Of a DNA stretch of 54,035 bases, positions 44,235 to 53,600 are shown in pieces (positions within the stretch are counted from its first letter, which is position 1; each line of letters opens with the position of its first letter). Location: contig CAMCTC010000022.1 in assembly GCA_945878355.1 (NCBI GenBank), forward strand, positions 1 through 54,035. Reading direction: 5' to 3'. The DNA is from Bordetella parapertussis. Lineage in GTDB: Bacteria; Pseudomonadota; Gammaproteobacteria; Burkholderiales; Burkholderiaceae_C. Made by a program: the position numbers and the translations under genes. The notes under the pieces are model-generated. The model saw only the letters and a program-made list of their open reading frames with translations, did not search any database and had not been told where the DNA came from.

Positions 44235-45230
44235 GTGAACCTGTCACTGCCCCTGTTCGGCCCATCGAACGACGACCCGAACGACGCCCCGAACGACGCC
44301 TCGAACCGCAGGCCGCCCGGTCCTGCCGGACTGGTGGCCTGCGCTTCGGCCGAGCGTGCGATCGAACGCGCGACCCAGCTCACCGCGCTGCACCCCGGTT
44401 TGTGGCGCGCCAGCCAGGTCGGCGGCGCGCCGGGGCGTGTCACTGCGAGCGGCTTCGACGCGCTGGACGCCGAGTTGCCCGGTGGTGGCTGGCCGCACGG
44501 CGTGTTGACCGAGTTGCTGCTGGCCCAGCCCGGCGTGGGCGAGTTGCGCCTGCTGGCCCCCGCGCTGGCCGCCGTGGCACCGCTGGGCGATCCGGGCCGT
44601 TGCGTGATGCTGTTCGACCCGCCGGCCTCGCTCAGCGCCTGGGCGCTGCTGCAATGCGGGCTCGACAGCCGGCATTGGCTGGTGGTGCAGTCGCGTGCGG
44701 GCCAGGGGCCTGCGCCATCCCCAGTGCCGCTGGGGCGGGCTGCGCCCGGGCTGCAACACGGTGCCCCGCGCAGCGCCAACCGGTTGGCGCCGCTGCTGCC
44801 CAGTGCCGACCTGCTGTGGGCATTGGAGCAGTCGCTCAAGAGCGGTCATGTCGGTGCGATCCTGGCCTGGTTGCCGATCAAGCTGGGCGCCGATGCCTTG
44901 CGCCGGCTGCAGATCGCGGCCCAGGCGCAGGACGGGCCGGTGTTCGTCTTTCGGGATGCTCAGGCCCGCAGCCAGCCCAGCCCGGCGCCGCTGCGCTTGT
45001 TGCTGCAAGCTGCGGGTGTTGACAGCTTGTCGCTGCGATTGCTCAAACGCCGAGGCCCATCGCTGGCCCAGCCGCTGCGCCTGGCGCTGCCCTCGGCGTT
45101 GACGCCGCGCCAGCAAGCCCAGGCGCGTGACCTGAGCCTTCAGACGGCAGCGTCTCAAACAGCGCCAGACCCACGCCGCGCCACGACGCTGGCCGGGTTC
45201 CGTCAAGGGCCTGGGGGTTCTGACTGTTGA
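44235..45230 (+). CDS. imuA: SOS mutasome accessory protein ImuA
   Basis: A 331-residue RecA/SulA-like protein of the ImuA family, which with ImuB and the polymerase DnaE2 carries out damage-induced mutagenic translesion synthesis. Family segments visible are GFDALDAELPGGGWPHGVLTELL (here by its LPGGGWPHG turn) and AILAWLPIKLGADALRRLQIAA. The N-terminus holds a repeated NDDP/NDAP/NDAS stretch from a 12-bp tandem repeat. The start is GTG at 44235 with no Shine-Dalgarno; the promoter predicts transcription beginning at that codon, so the message may be leaderless. imuB follows 45 bases after the stop. Confidence 0.88.
   Translation: MNLSLPLFGPSNDDPNDAPNDASNRRPPGPAGLVACASAERAIERATQLTALHPGLWRASQVGGAPGRVTASGFDALDAELPGGGWPHGVLTELLLAQPGVGELRLLAPALAAVAPLGDPGRCVMLFDPPASLSAWALLQCGLDSRHWLVVQSRAGQGPAPSPVPLGRAAPGLQHGAPRSANRLAPLLPSADLLWALEQSLKSGHVGAILAWLPIKLGADALRRLQIAAQAQDGPVFVFRDAQARSQPSPAPLRLLLQAAGVDSLSLRLLKRRGPSLAQPLRLALPSALTPRQQAQARDLSLQTAASQTAPDPRRATTLAGFRQGPGGSDC
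44266..44301. repeat. 12-bp tandem repeat at the start of imuA
   Basis: Three copies of CGAACGACGMCY: 44266-44277, 44278-44289, 44290-44301, followed by a partial fourth. They encode the acidic/Asn repeat SNDD-PNDA-PNDA-SN near the N-terminus of ImuA. The period is four codons. Confidence 0.85.
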
Positions 45231-45275
45231 GCCGCGCTGGCCCTGCCTGCTGGTTCTCACCGTCTTTCACCGCCC

Positions 45276-46853
45276 ATGTTGTGGATTGCCTTGCACCTGC
45301 CTGCGTTGTCGCTCGAATCCTGGGCTGCCACGCGCGGGCCCGACCAGGCCGGCCTGCCGCTGGCGCTGCTGCAGGCGCAGCAGGTCTTGCACGCCGATGC
45401 GCTGGCGCAGGCCTGCGGCGTGCGCCCCGGCATGAAGCGCGCCACCGCGCTGGCGCTGGCGCCTGACCTGCTGCTGGGCGCCGCCGATGTCCGGCGCGAC
45501 GCCCAGGCCTTGCTGGCGGTGGCCCATGTGGCGCTGGCTTTCAGCCCCTCGGTGGCCTGGGCGACGCCGGCCGATCTGCGCGGCGCCAGCGCCAACCCGG
45601 CGCCCAGCCCGGCGCTGGTGGGCGTTCGGCTCGAGGTGCAGTCCTGTCTGCGCTACTTCGGCGGCTTGCCAGCGCTGCTCGACCGGCTGCGCGCCGCGCT
45701 GGCGCCGCTGGGTCACCAGGTGCGCATCGCCAGCGCGCCGACGGCGCTGGGCGCGGCCTTGCTGGCGGCCTGGCGCGACGACCTGGCACTCGGCCCGCCA
45801 GGGCCCGATCCGATGCAGGGCTTGCAGCGCCTGCTCGACGCCGTGCCGCTGGCCCTGCTCGACCCCGGTTTGCAGCCCGCGTTGCAAGCCATGGGTTTGC
45901 ATTGCCTGGCCGACCTGCGCGCGCTGCCGCGTGCCGGCCTGGCGCGGCGCTTCGGCCCTCAGTTGCTGGCCGAGGTCGACCGCGCCCGAGGCCAGGCGCC
46001 TGAGGTCCAGGCCTGGCTGAGCTTGCCGCAGCGTTTTGCCAGCCGGATCGAGCTGCTGTGCCGTGCCGACACCAGCGCACAGGTGCTGGCCGGCGCGCAG
46101 TTGCTGCTGGCCCGGCTGCTGGTCTGGGCCGCCGCGCGGCAGGCCCGCATCGTGCGCTTCACCTTGGTGATGCACCACGAGCCCAGACGCCGCCGCGACC
46201 CCTGCGGCGAAGACAGCCCCGCACAAACCACGCTGGAGATCGCCCCGGCCGAGCCCTCAGCCGACGCCGGACACTTGCTCAGCCTGCTGACCGAGCGCCT
46301 GGGCCGTTTGCCGCTGGCAGCGCCTGCGCTCGAACTCAGCCTGCAATGCGAGCAATGGCGCGCAGGCGAGCCGCCCAACCGCGAGCTGTTTGCCAGCCAG
46401 GCCAGCGAGCGCGAAGGCTTGGCCCGGCTGGTCGAGCGGCTGCAGGCCAGGCTGGGCCCCGCGCAGGTGCAAAGCCTGGCCGCTGTGCCAGACCACCGAC
46501 CCGAATTCGGCACCCGCTGGCAGAGCGCCGACCCGGCGCGCCTGGGTGCGCAGGCCGCTGTGCAGGTTCACAGCAAGGCCTTGGCGGCCCAGCCGCTGTG
46601 GTTGCTGCCGGTCCCGCGGGCGCTGGTCGAACGAGGCCAAGGTCCGCTGCTCGACGGCCGGGCGCTGCAATTGCTGGCCGGCCCCGACCGGTTGGAGAGC
46701 GGCTGGTGGGACGCACAAGGCCCGGCGGTGCGCGACTATTTCATCGCCCAGACGGCCAGCGGCACGCTGGTGTGGATCTACCGCCACCGACTGCCGGATC
46801 CGGAGGCTGGCCCGCGCGCGTCGGGCTGGTATTTGCAAGGCTTGTTCGCCTGA
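45276..46853 (+). CDS. imuB: ImuB, catalytically inactive Y-family polymerase homologue
   Basis: A 525-residue DinB-fold protein. The palm opens MLWIALHLPALSLESW, where an active Y-family polymerase would carry the first catalytic Asp; the second metal-site pair is also absent (VRLEVQSCLRYFGG). This loss is the known hallmark of ImuB, which acts as a beta-clamp-binding hub for ImuA and DnaE2 rather than as a polymerase. The little-finger and C-terminal ImuB regions follow to the end (TLVWIYRHRLPDPEAG). It is co-directional with imuA. The usual third gene dnaE2 is absent downstream, where DUF1801 and GNAT genes lie instead. Confidence 0.9.
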   Translation: MLWIALHLPALSLESWAATRGPDQAGLPLALLQAQQVLHADALAQACGVRPGMKRATALALAPDLLLGAADVRRDAQALLAVAHVALAFSPSVAWATPADLRGASANPAPSPALVGVRLEVQSCLRYFGGLPALLDRLRAALAPLGHQVRIASAPTALGAALLAAWRDDLALGPPGPDPMQGLQRLLDAVPLALLDPGLQPALQAMGLHCLADLRALPRAGLARRFGPQLLAEVDRARGQAPEVQAWLSLPQRFASRIELLCRADTSAQVLAGAQLLLARLLVWAAARQARIVRFTLVMHHEPRRRRDPCGEDSPAQTTLEIAPAEPSADAGHLLSLLTERLGRLPLAAPALELSLQCEQWRAGEPPNRELFASQASEREGLARLVERLQARLGPAQVQSLAAVPDHRPEFGTRWQSADPARLGAQAAVQVHSKALAAQPLWLLPVPRALVERGQGPLLDGRALQLLAGPDRLESGWWDAQGPAVRDYFIAQTASGTLVWIYRHRLPDPEAGPRASGWYLQGLFA

Positions 46854-46907
46854 GCGCGGTCTCGTGTAACCTCGGCGCGCCACTTCCGTGCCTTCAAGCC
46901 GTTGACC

Positions 46908-47324
46908 ATGCCCAAGCCCGACAAGACGCTCGCCAAGACCTCAGAACCCGTCGCGGACCTGCTGGCCAGCATCCGCAGCCTCGACCAGGACCGCTACCTG
47001 CTCGTCGAGCGCCTGCGCAGGCTGGTGCTGGCGCTCGGTCCCCGGGTGACCGAGGAGGTCCGTTACGGGGGGCTGCTGTTTTCAGTGGGCCCGCCGTTTT
47101 GCGCGATCTTTTCCTACGCCAAGCATGTGGCGCTGGAATTCAGCCAAGGGGCAACGCTGACGGACAAGCACAAGGTGCTCGAAGGCGACGGCAAGAAGCG
47201 GCGCTACATCAGGCTCGAGGTCGGTGCCGACCTGTTCAACAAGAACGTCACCGAGTACCTCGCGTTGGCCTTTGCCGCCGCAGCCCCCAGCCGGGTTGCG
47301 CGTCCCTCGAGCGCTCGCGGCTGA
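46908..47324 (+). CDS. DUF1801 domain protein
   Basis: A 138-residue small soluble protein. The DUF1801 signature is visible in ALGPRVTEEVRYGGLLFSVGPPFCAIFSYAKHVALEF (marked by VTEEVRYGG and FCAIFSYAKHVALEF) and in the C-terminal GDGKKRRYIRL. The fold is related to iron-chaperone/YdhG-like proteins; function is unproven. ATG at 46908 is chosen over TTG at 46902. It starts 54 bases after imuB and may or may not be in the SOS transcript. Confidence 0.8.
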   Translation: MPKPDKTLAKTSEPVADLLASIRSLDQDRYLLVERLRRLVLALGPRVTEEVRYGGLLFSVGPPFCAIFSYAKHVALEFSQGATLTDKHKVLEGDGKKRRYIRLEVGADLFNKNVTEYLALAFAAAAPSRVARPSSARG

Positions 47325-47374
47325 CGGCCGCTTCAACCCCTGCGGCCTGCCGCACAACGCCAGCTTGCTCCAAC

Positions 47375-47821
47375 ATGATCACAGTCCGACTCGCCGAGCC
47401 CCGTGACGCTGCCGACATCCAGCGCATCTTCGAACGCACGCTGCGCGAAGCCGAATGGCTGCCCAAAGGCGCTGACCCCGACACCGATTTCCTGCGCAAC
47501 TCAGGCGGCGAGACGGTTTATGTCGGTCTGTCGCCGCAGGGCGAGGTCGCAGGTTTCCTGTCGCTCTACACGCCTGGCAAATTCATCCACCACCTCTATG
47601 TCGAGGCGGGTCGCCAGCGCCAAGGGGTCGGCGTGGCGCTGCTGAACTCGCTAGAGAGCTGGTTGCCCAAGCCTTGGCGATTGAAGTGCGTGACGATCAA
47701 CACGCCGGCCCGCGCCTTTTATGCACGCTGCGGCTGGATCGAGACCGAGACCGCGATGGGCAGCCAGGGCGAATATGTGTTGTTGCGCAAGTTCGCTGAA
47801 ATCCAAGCGCTGAAAGCTTGA
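47375..47821 (+). CDS. GNAT-family N-acetyltransferase
   Basis: A 148-residue Gcn5-related acetyltransferase: MITVRLAEPRDAADIQRIF opening, and the acetyl-CoA pyrophosphate loop RQRQGVGVALLNSLE (Q/RxxGxG/A) after a hydrophobic strand FIHHLYVEAG. The C-terminus has the typical NTPARAFYARCGWIE. The acceptor is unknown. ATG at 47375 fits the family. It converges on the yqjK-like gene with only 4 bases between stops, so no separate terminator is possible. Confidence 0.87.
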   Translation: MITVRLAEPRDAADIQRIFERTLREAEWLPKGADPDTDFLRNSGGETVYVGLSPQGEVAGFLSLYTPGKFIHHLYVEAGRQRQGVGVALLNSLESWLPKPWRLKCVTINTPARAFYARCGWIETETAMGSQGEYVLLRKFAEIQALKA

Positions 47822-47825
47822 GGGC

Positions 47826-48128
47826 TCAGCGCTGCATCGCCGCCAGCCAGCGGCTGCCGCGCCGCCACAGCCGCCAGCCCCACCAGACCCGCGATGCCCA
47901 GCGCCAAGCCCGGCGCGGGCGCAGCAGCGCCAGCAGCGCCAAGCCGCCGAGCGGCCATTCGGGGTGCTGGCGCAGCCAGTGCAGGCTGTTGCGCAGGCTG
48001 TCGGCGATCGCCAGCGGTGCGGCCAGCACCTGGGCTTGTTGCGCGAGTTGCTCGCGCAGCGTGGTGCTGCGGATCAGCAGTTGTTCGCGGCGCTGCGCGG
48101 GTGACGGTCGCCGGGGGCTGCCGTTCAT
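47826..48128 (-). CDS. yqjK: YqjK-like small protein
   Basis: A 100-residue protein with an amphipathic N-terminal helix (RREQLLIRSTTLREQLAQQ, YqjK-like) and a C-terminal hydrophobic segment flanked by Arg/Trp (GGLALLALLRPRRAWRWASRVWWGW). It overlaps the yqjE stop by ATGA, so it is translationally coupled as the last gene of the yqjD-yqjE-yqjK set. Function unknown. Confidence 0.75.
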   Translation of the reverse strand: MNGSPRRPSPAQRREQLLIRSTTLREQLAQQAQVLAAPLAIADSLRNSLHWLRQHPEWPLGGLALLALLRPRRAWRWASRVWWGWRLWRRGSRWLAAMQR

Positions 48129-48514
48129 TCGCGGCCCCGCAGTGATTCGCGGTCGCGCGCCAGTTCGCCCAGGCTGGCGTCCACCGCACTGCCACCTGGG
48201 TTGCTCAAGCGGCGCCTTGCCAGCCGCGCCGCCCAGACCCCGGCGCTCAGAAACAGCGCGCACAGCAGGGCCAGTGCGGGCAGCCGGTAGCCGTCCCAGA
48301 ACAGCATCAGCAGCAGCCCGGCGCCCAAGCTCAGGCCCACGGCCAGCAGCAGCAGGGCCAGCGCGGCCCACATCAAGCCGTCGAAGACGCGCAGCTTTTC
48401 CTGCTCGAGCTCGACCGCGAACAGCTCGATCCTGACCTGGGCGATCTCAATCGAGGTGGCGACCAAGCGCCGCAGCGATGCCAGCAGGCCGGGCCCGGCC
48501 GCTGGGCCGCTCAT
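48125..48514 (-). CDS. yqjE: YqjE-like membrane protein (phage holin family 3 fold)
   Basis: A 129-residue protein with two hydrophobic spans (GLMWAALALLLLAVGLSLGAGLLLML and ALALLCALFLSAGVWAARLA) after a charged N-terminal helix typical of YqjE (RLVATSIEIAQVRIELFAVELEQEK). It sits between yqjD and yqjK. The annotation as holin superfamily is structural and does not imply lysis. Confidence 0.8.
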   Translation of the reverse strand: MSGPAAGPGLLASLRRLVATSIEIAQVRIELFAVELEQEKLRVFDGLMWAALALLLLAVGLSLGAGLLLMLFWDGYRLPALALLCALFLSAGVWAARLARRRLSNPGGSAVDASLGELARDRESLRGRE

Positions 48515-48527
48515 CGGCCTGGACGCA

Positions 48528-48839
48528 TCAGCGGCGGCCGATCAACAGGCCGACCACCAGGCCGATCCCGGTCGCCGCGCCAATCGCGCGCCAAGGGTTG
48601 TCGTGCACATAGTCGTCGGCGGCGTGGCCAGCGGCCTTGGCCTTGGCCAACGCGGCCTCTTGCAGGTGCAACAGGTTTTCCTTGGCCTGCTGGACCCGCA
48701 GCTGCATGCGCCCGCGCGCCTCGGCAGCGCCTTCGCCCACTTCGCTGACCGTCGTGCGCATCAACTCCTCGGCGTCGGCAATCACCACGCGCAAATCGTT
48801 CATCAGGCGGTCTTTCTGGGCTGTGCTCACGTCAGGCAT
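48528..48839 (-). CDS. yqjD: ElaB/YqjD-family (DUF883) membrane-anchored ribosome-binding protein
   Basis: A 103-residue protein: a long amphipathic helix rich in Glu/Arg/Ala (ADAEELMRTTVSEVGEGAAEAR), an HDNPWRAIGAATGIGLVVGLLIGRR C-terminal membrane anchor ending in Gly-Arg-Arg, the hallmark of ElaB/YqjD/YgaM. E. coli YqjD binds ribosomes and is induced in stationary phase. The ATG at 48839 has AGGAG eight bases upstream, but this Shine-Dalgarno falls inside a hairpin (48848-48879), so its translation may be controlled. Confidence 0.87.
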   Translation of the reverse strand: MPDVSTAQKDRLMNDLRVVIADAEELMRTTVSEVGEGAAEARGRMQLRVQQAKENLLHLQEAALAKAKAAGHAADDYVHDNPWRAIGAATGIGLVVGLLIGRR

Positions 48840-48847
48840 TTCTCACT

Positions 48848-48879
48848 CCTTGGCTAGGTAAAAGCCTAGGCTACCAAGG
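48848..48879 (-). promoter_or_regulatory. Leader hairpin sequestering the yqjD Shine-Dalgarno
   Basis: In the minus-strand transcript, CCUUGG-UAGC-CUAGG-CUUUUA-CCUAG-CCAAGG folds into a stem of 6+5 perfect pairs with a 4-base bulge on one side and a 6-base loop. The last arm CCAAGG contains AAGG of the yqjD ribosome-binding site AAGGAG (48846-48851), leaving only AG unpaired. It fits a translation-control switch; a plain leader hairpin or terminator of the upstream dbpA gene is the alternative. Confidence 0.5.
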
Positions 48880-48966
48880 CCTGCGAGTGTGACGGTTGAC
48901 ATTCATCAAGACGTATCGAAGGCCGCGGCGACCGTGCCAACAAGCACCGGATTGCCGCCCGGCGCT

Positions 48967-50394
<1,428 letters not shown>

Positions 50395-50502
50395 GGGTGA
50401 TTGTCGGCGATCGCTGTGCCCTGGGCTGTCTGCCCAGCCGACCGGATCGGTTGCTGCGCAGGCCGCGCACCCTGAAATGAGTCGAAATATCTGTTCAAAG
50501 CT

Positions 50503-50524
50503 TTGACATAAAACAACCGTTTTA
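50503..50524 (+). promoter_or_regulatory. Promoter-like -35 element with an inverted repeat before the adhesin gene
   Basis: TTGACA at 50503-50508 matches the -35 consensus. It is followed at once by a perfect inverted repeat TAAAAC-AACC-GTTTTA (50509-50524) in an AT-rich patch. No good -10 is found at 17 bases; the element could be an operator or part of a promoter read by another sigma factor. Confidence 0.35.
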
Positions 50525-50543
50525 GCGATTCACCTGGTTTTCC

Positions 50544-50605
50544 TCCCCGCGTGGGAACCCTGCCTCGGTCTGTCCGTGAGGCTTGGGCAACGCACTGGGC
50601 GGGGA
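50544..50605 (+). ncRNA. Possible structured leader of the adhesin mRNA
   Basis: TCCCCGC (50544-50550) can pair with GCGGGGA (50599-50605); inside, CCC-T-GCCTC (50558-50566) pairs with GAGGC-TT-GGG (50578-50587) around an 11-base loop. Two nested helices in a 250-base leader between a promoter-like site and the ATG at 50649 suggest a structured RNA. No known riboswitch motif is matched convincingly. Confidence 0.35.
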
Positions 50606-50648
50606 CCGATGGAGTCGCTTGACGCGCTGTACAGCCTGAGCCCAGACC

Positions 50649-53600
50649 ATGACCAAGAACTCTACCCTCGCCCTGCACAACGGTAAAACCGAGCAAACCC
50701 TGCAGGCAGGACAAGCCCACAAGTTCAAGGCCAAGGCGGGCGAGCGCTACCGCATCGTCAAGCGCCAAGGCGGCGATGAGCAGTTGCTCGACAACGTGGT
50801 CGCCAAGCGCAGCGGCGACGACTTGCAACTGCGCTACCAAGACGGCACCCAGGTCACGCTGGAGAACTACTACGTCGAGTGCAAGGCGCTGGCGGCCTGC
50901 GACATCACGTTGCCGGGGCCCGACGGCGGGCTGTACCGGCCCGGTGCCGAGAGCGCTGCTGGCGCGGCGCTGGCCGATGGCAGCCACCTGGTCTACGCCC
51001 ACGGCGCGCCCGACACGCTGATGGCGATGGCCCAGGGCCAGCCGGCGATGCTGTCGGCGTTGGCCGGCTTGCAGGGCGCGCAGATCAGCTACATCCCCGC
51101 AGACTCGTCCGCGCTGGCCGGCTATGGGTGGGTCGGTGCTGCTTTGCTGCTGGGCATGGCGGGCGGTGGCGGTCAGGCCGCGCCCGTCGTTGTCGCGCCG
51201 GTGGCCCCGCCCAAGGACAGCGTCGCGCCTTTGCTGCCCACCAGCCCTTGGGTCGCCAGCGACGATGTCGCACCGATCACCGGCGTGATCGCCGACAAGG
51301 CCAGCACCAACGACGCCCGGCCGACTTTCTCGGGCAGCGGCGCAGAAGCCGGCGCCACCGTCACGCTGGTCGAAGGCAATGTGGTGCTCGGCACCACGTT
51401 GGTCGCGGCCGACGGCAGCTGGCGCTTCACGCCCGCGTCCGATCTGGCCGACGGCGCGCACCGCGTCAGCTACAGCCTGACCGACGCCGCTGGCAACCAG
51501 AGCGCGACCAGCGCTGCGATCGAATTCACCGTCGACACCGCCGCGCCCCAGGTGCTGCGCGTCGCGCTCGACCCGGCCGACGACGGCAACGCCACCAATG
51601 GGGTGGACCTGCGGGTCACGCTGGCGCCCGGCGCCAACGCCGGCGACATCGTCGCGACGGTGGTCGCGCGCGACGGCGTCGTGGTGCAGACGATCAGCAG
51701 CACGCTCAGTTCAAAAGATATTGCTGCAGGCCAGCTCAGCGTGCATGTGGACGCCGCATCCGTGACGGTCGACGGGCGCTACAGCGTCACGACCCAGCTG
51801 ACCGACCCGGCCGGCAACCAGGGTCTCCCGGTCTCCAACACGGCGGCGTTCACGGTCTTCACCGGCCTGGTGCACGACGATTACCTGGCCAATGCCTTTG
51901 TCTTCGTCGACAGCAACCGCAACAACCGCTGGGACGCCGGCGAGGCGACGACCCAAACCGATGCGCGAGGCTATTTCAAGTTCGCGTTCGACCCCCAGGG
52001 CGCGCCGGTGCTGGCGATAGGCGGTGTCGACACCGCCTCCGGGGCGGCCAACAGCGGCGTGGTCTACCGGGCTTACACCGGCGCGATCGACGCGTCGGCC
52101 GCGGGCGTGGACATCGTGTTGTCGCCGCTGTCGTCGCTGATCGCAGCGGTCGCAGACCAGGCGGCTGCCAAGGGCCAGGCTATTGATGGCGCGGCGCTGC
52201 TGGCAGCGGCCCAGGTCGTCAACAAGGTGCTGTCTCTGGGCAGCAGCGACCCTGGCGGCCTGCTGAACTTCGACCCGGTCGCGGCGTCTGCTGCGGCTGG
52301 TGCCAGCGCCGGTGATCGCGGCATGCTCTCGGCCAACCGCCAGCTCGGCCTGCTGTTCTCGGCCACCGCGGCGATCGTCGACGGCGCGGCGGGCGATGCA
52401 CCCACCGGCACTGGCAGCGCGATGGGCATCGGTGCGCTGGCCGGCCTGGTGCTCGTGCGCAACCAATCCCAGACGGCCGTCAGCCTGAGCAACACCGCCG
52501 ACATCGAGGCCACGGTGCAGCGGACGATGGACGCGGCCAACACCAGCGGCTTCACGCAGGACTTGCGCGCCAGCACGCCCGCCGACCTGACGCTGCTCAG
52601 CAGCGTGATCGGCGGCTACAACGCCCGCGTCAACACCACCACCCAGGCTGGGCCCCAGTCCGCCGACGCGGTGGCGACGCTGCGCGCGGCCAGCGACCAG
52701 TTGCTGCCCTTGCTCAACAAGAGCGGCAGCGAAGCGGCGAGTGACCGCGGCGGTGACATCTCGCTGTCGTCATCGCTCGCCACGCTCAGCAGCGGCGTGG
52801 CCGGGCAGGCCGACGTCGCGGCCTATGTCAAGACACAGAGCGACGCGGTCAGCCAGGTCTCTGCGGTGTTCGAGACCAATGATGCGGTCGGCAAGGTCGG
52901 GCGGCTGATCCAGCTCGACATCCAGCTGCCCTCGCTGGGACTGGGCGACGCAGTCGACAGCTTGCTGCTGTCGGGCCTGCCCGCCGGCGTCGAGTTGCTG
53001 CGCATCGACCCGCTCACCGGTGTGGCCACTGTCCTGCAGCCCGCGGGTGGCGTATACGCGGTCGCGCCGCAGGATGCCGGCTACCTGGCGATCCGATCGG
53101 CGTCGGTGGTCTCGGGATCGCTGACGCTGGCCGCGACCAACCTGGTCGGCAAGACCAGCACAGCCTACAGCGGCACGCTGGCGATCCAAATCGGCGCGCT
53201 GCCCGCGATCAACCAGGTCACGCTCGATGCGGCGGTCGACGACATCGGCTCGGTCAAAGGCGCGCTGGCCAAGGGCGCCATCACCGATGACGCGATGCCC
53301 ACGCTGACCGGATCGCTCAGCCTCGCGCTCGCGCCGGGCGACAGCGTCGCGGTCTACGACGGCGCTTTGTTCCTGGGCAACGCGACGGTCAGCGGCCGGA
53401 CCTGGAGTTTCACGCCGGGCACGCCGCTGGCCGATGGCACGCACGGGCTGAGCGCGCGGGTGTTGTCGGGCGCATTGTCGGGCGAGAAGGTTCAGTCGGC
53501 GTCGAGTCCATTCAACCTGAGCGTTGACAGCCTCGTGCTTGCACCGGTGATCGATGTCGTCGCGACCGACGACCTGGTCAACGCCGCCGAGCAACGCAGC

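Noticed and set aside
48125..48514. The holin-like YqjE protein taken as a prophage remnant.
   Set aside because: It lies in the standard yqjD-yqjE-yqjK order with 4-base coupling to yqjK; no phage genes are nearby.
50591..50680. A possible c-di-GMP (GEMM) riboswitch before the adhesin: ACGCACTGGGC and ACCGATGG resemble pieces of the GEMM consensus.
   Set aside because: The conserved GNRA tetraloop, its receptor and the order of helices are missing, so the match is only superficial. An Infernal scan against RF01051 would settle it.
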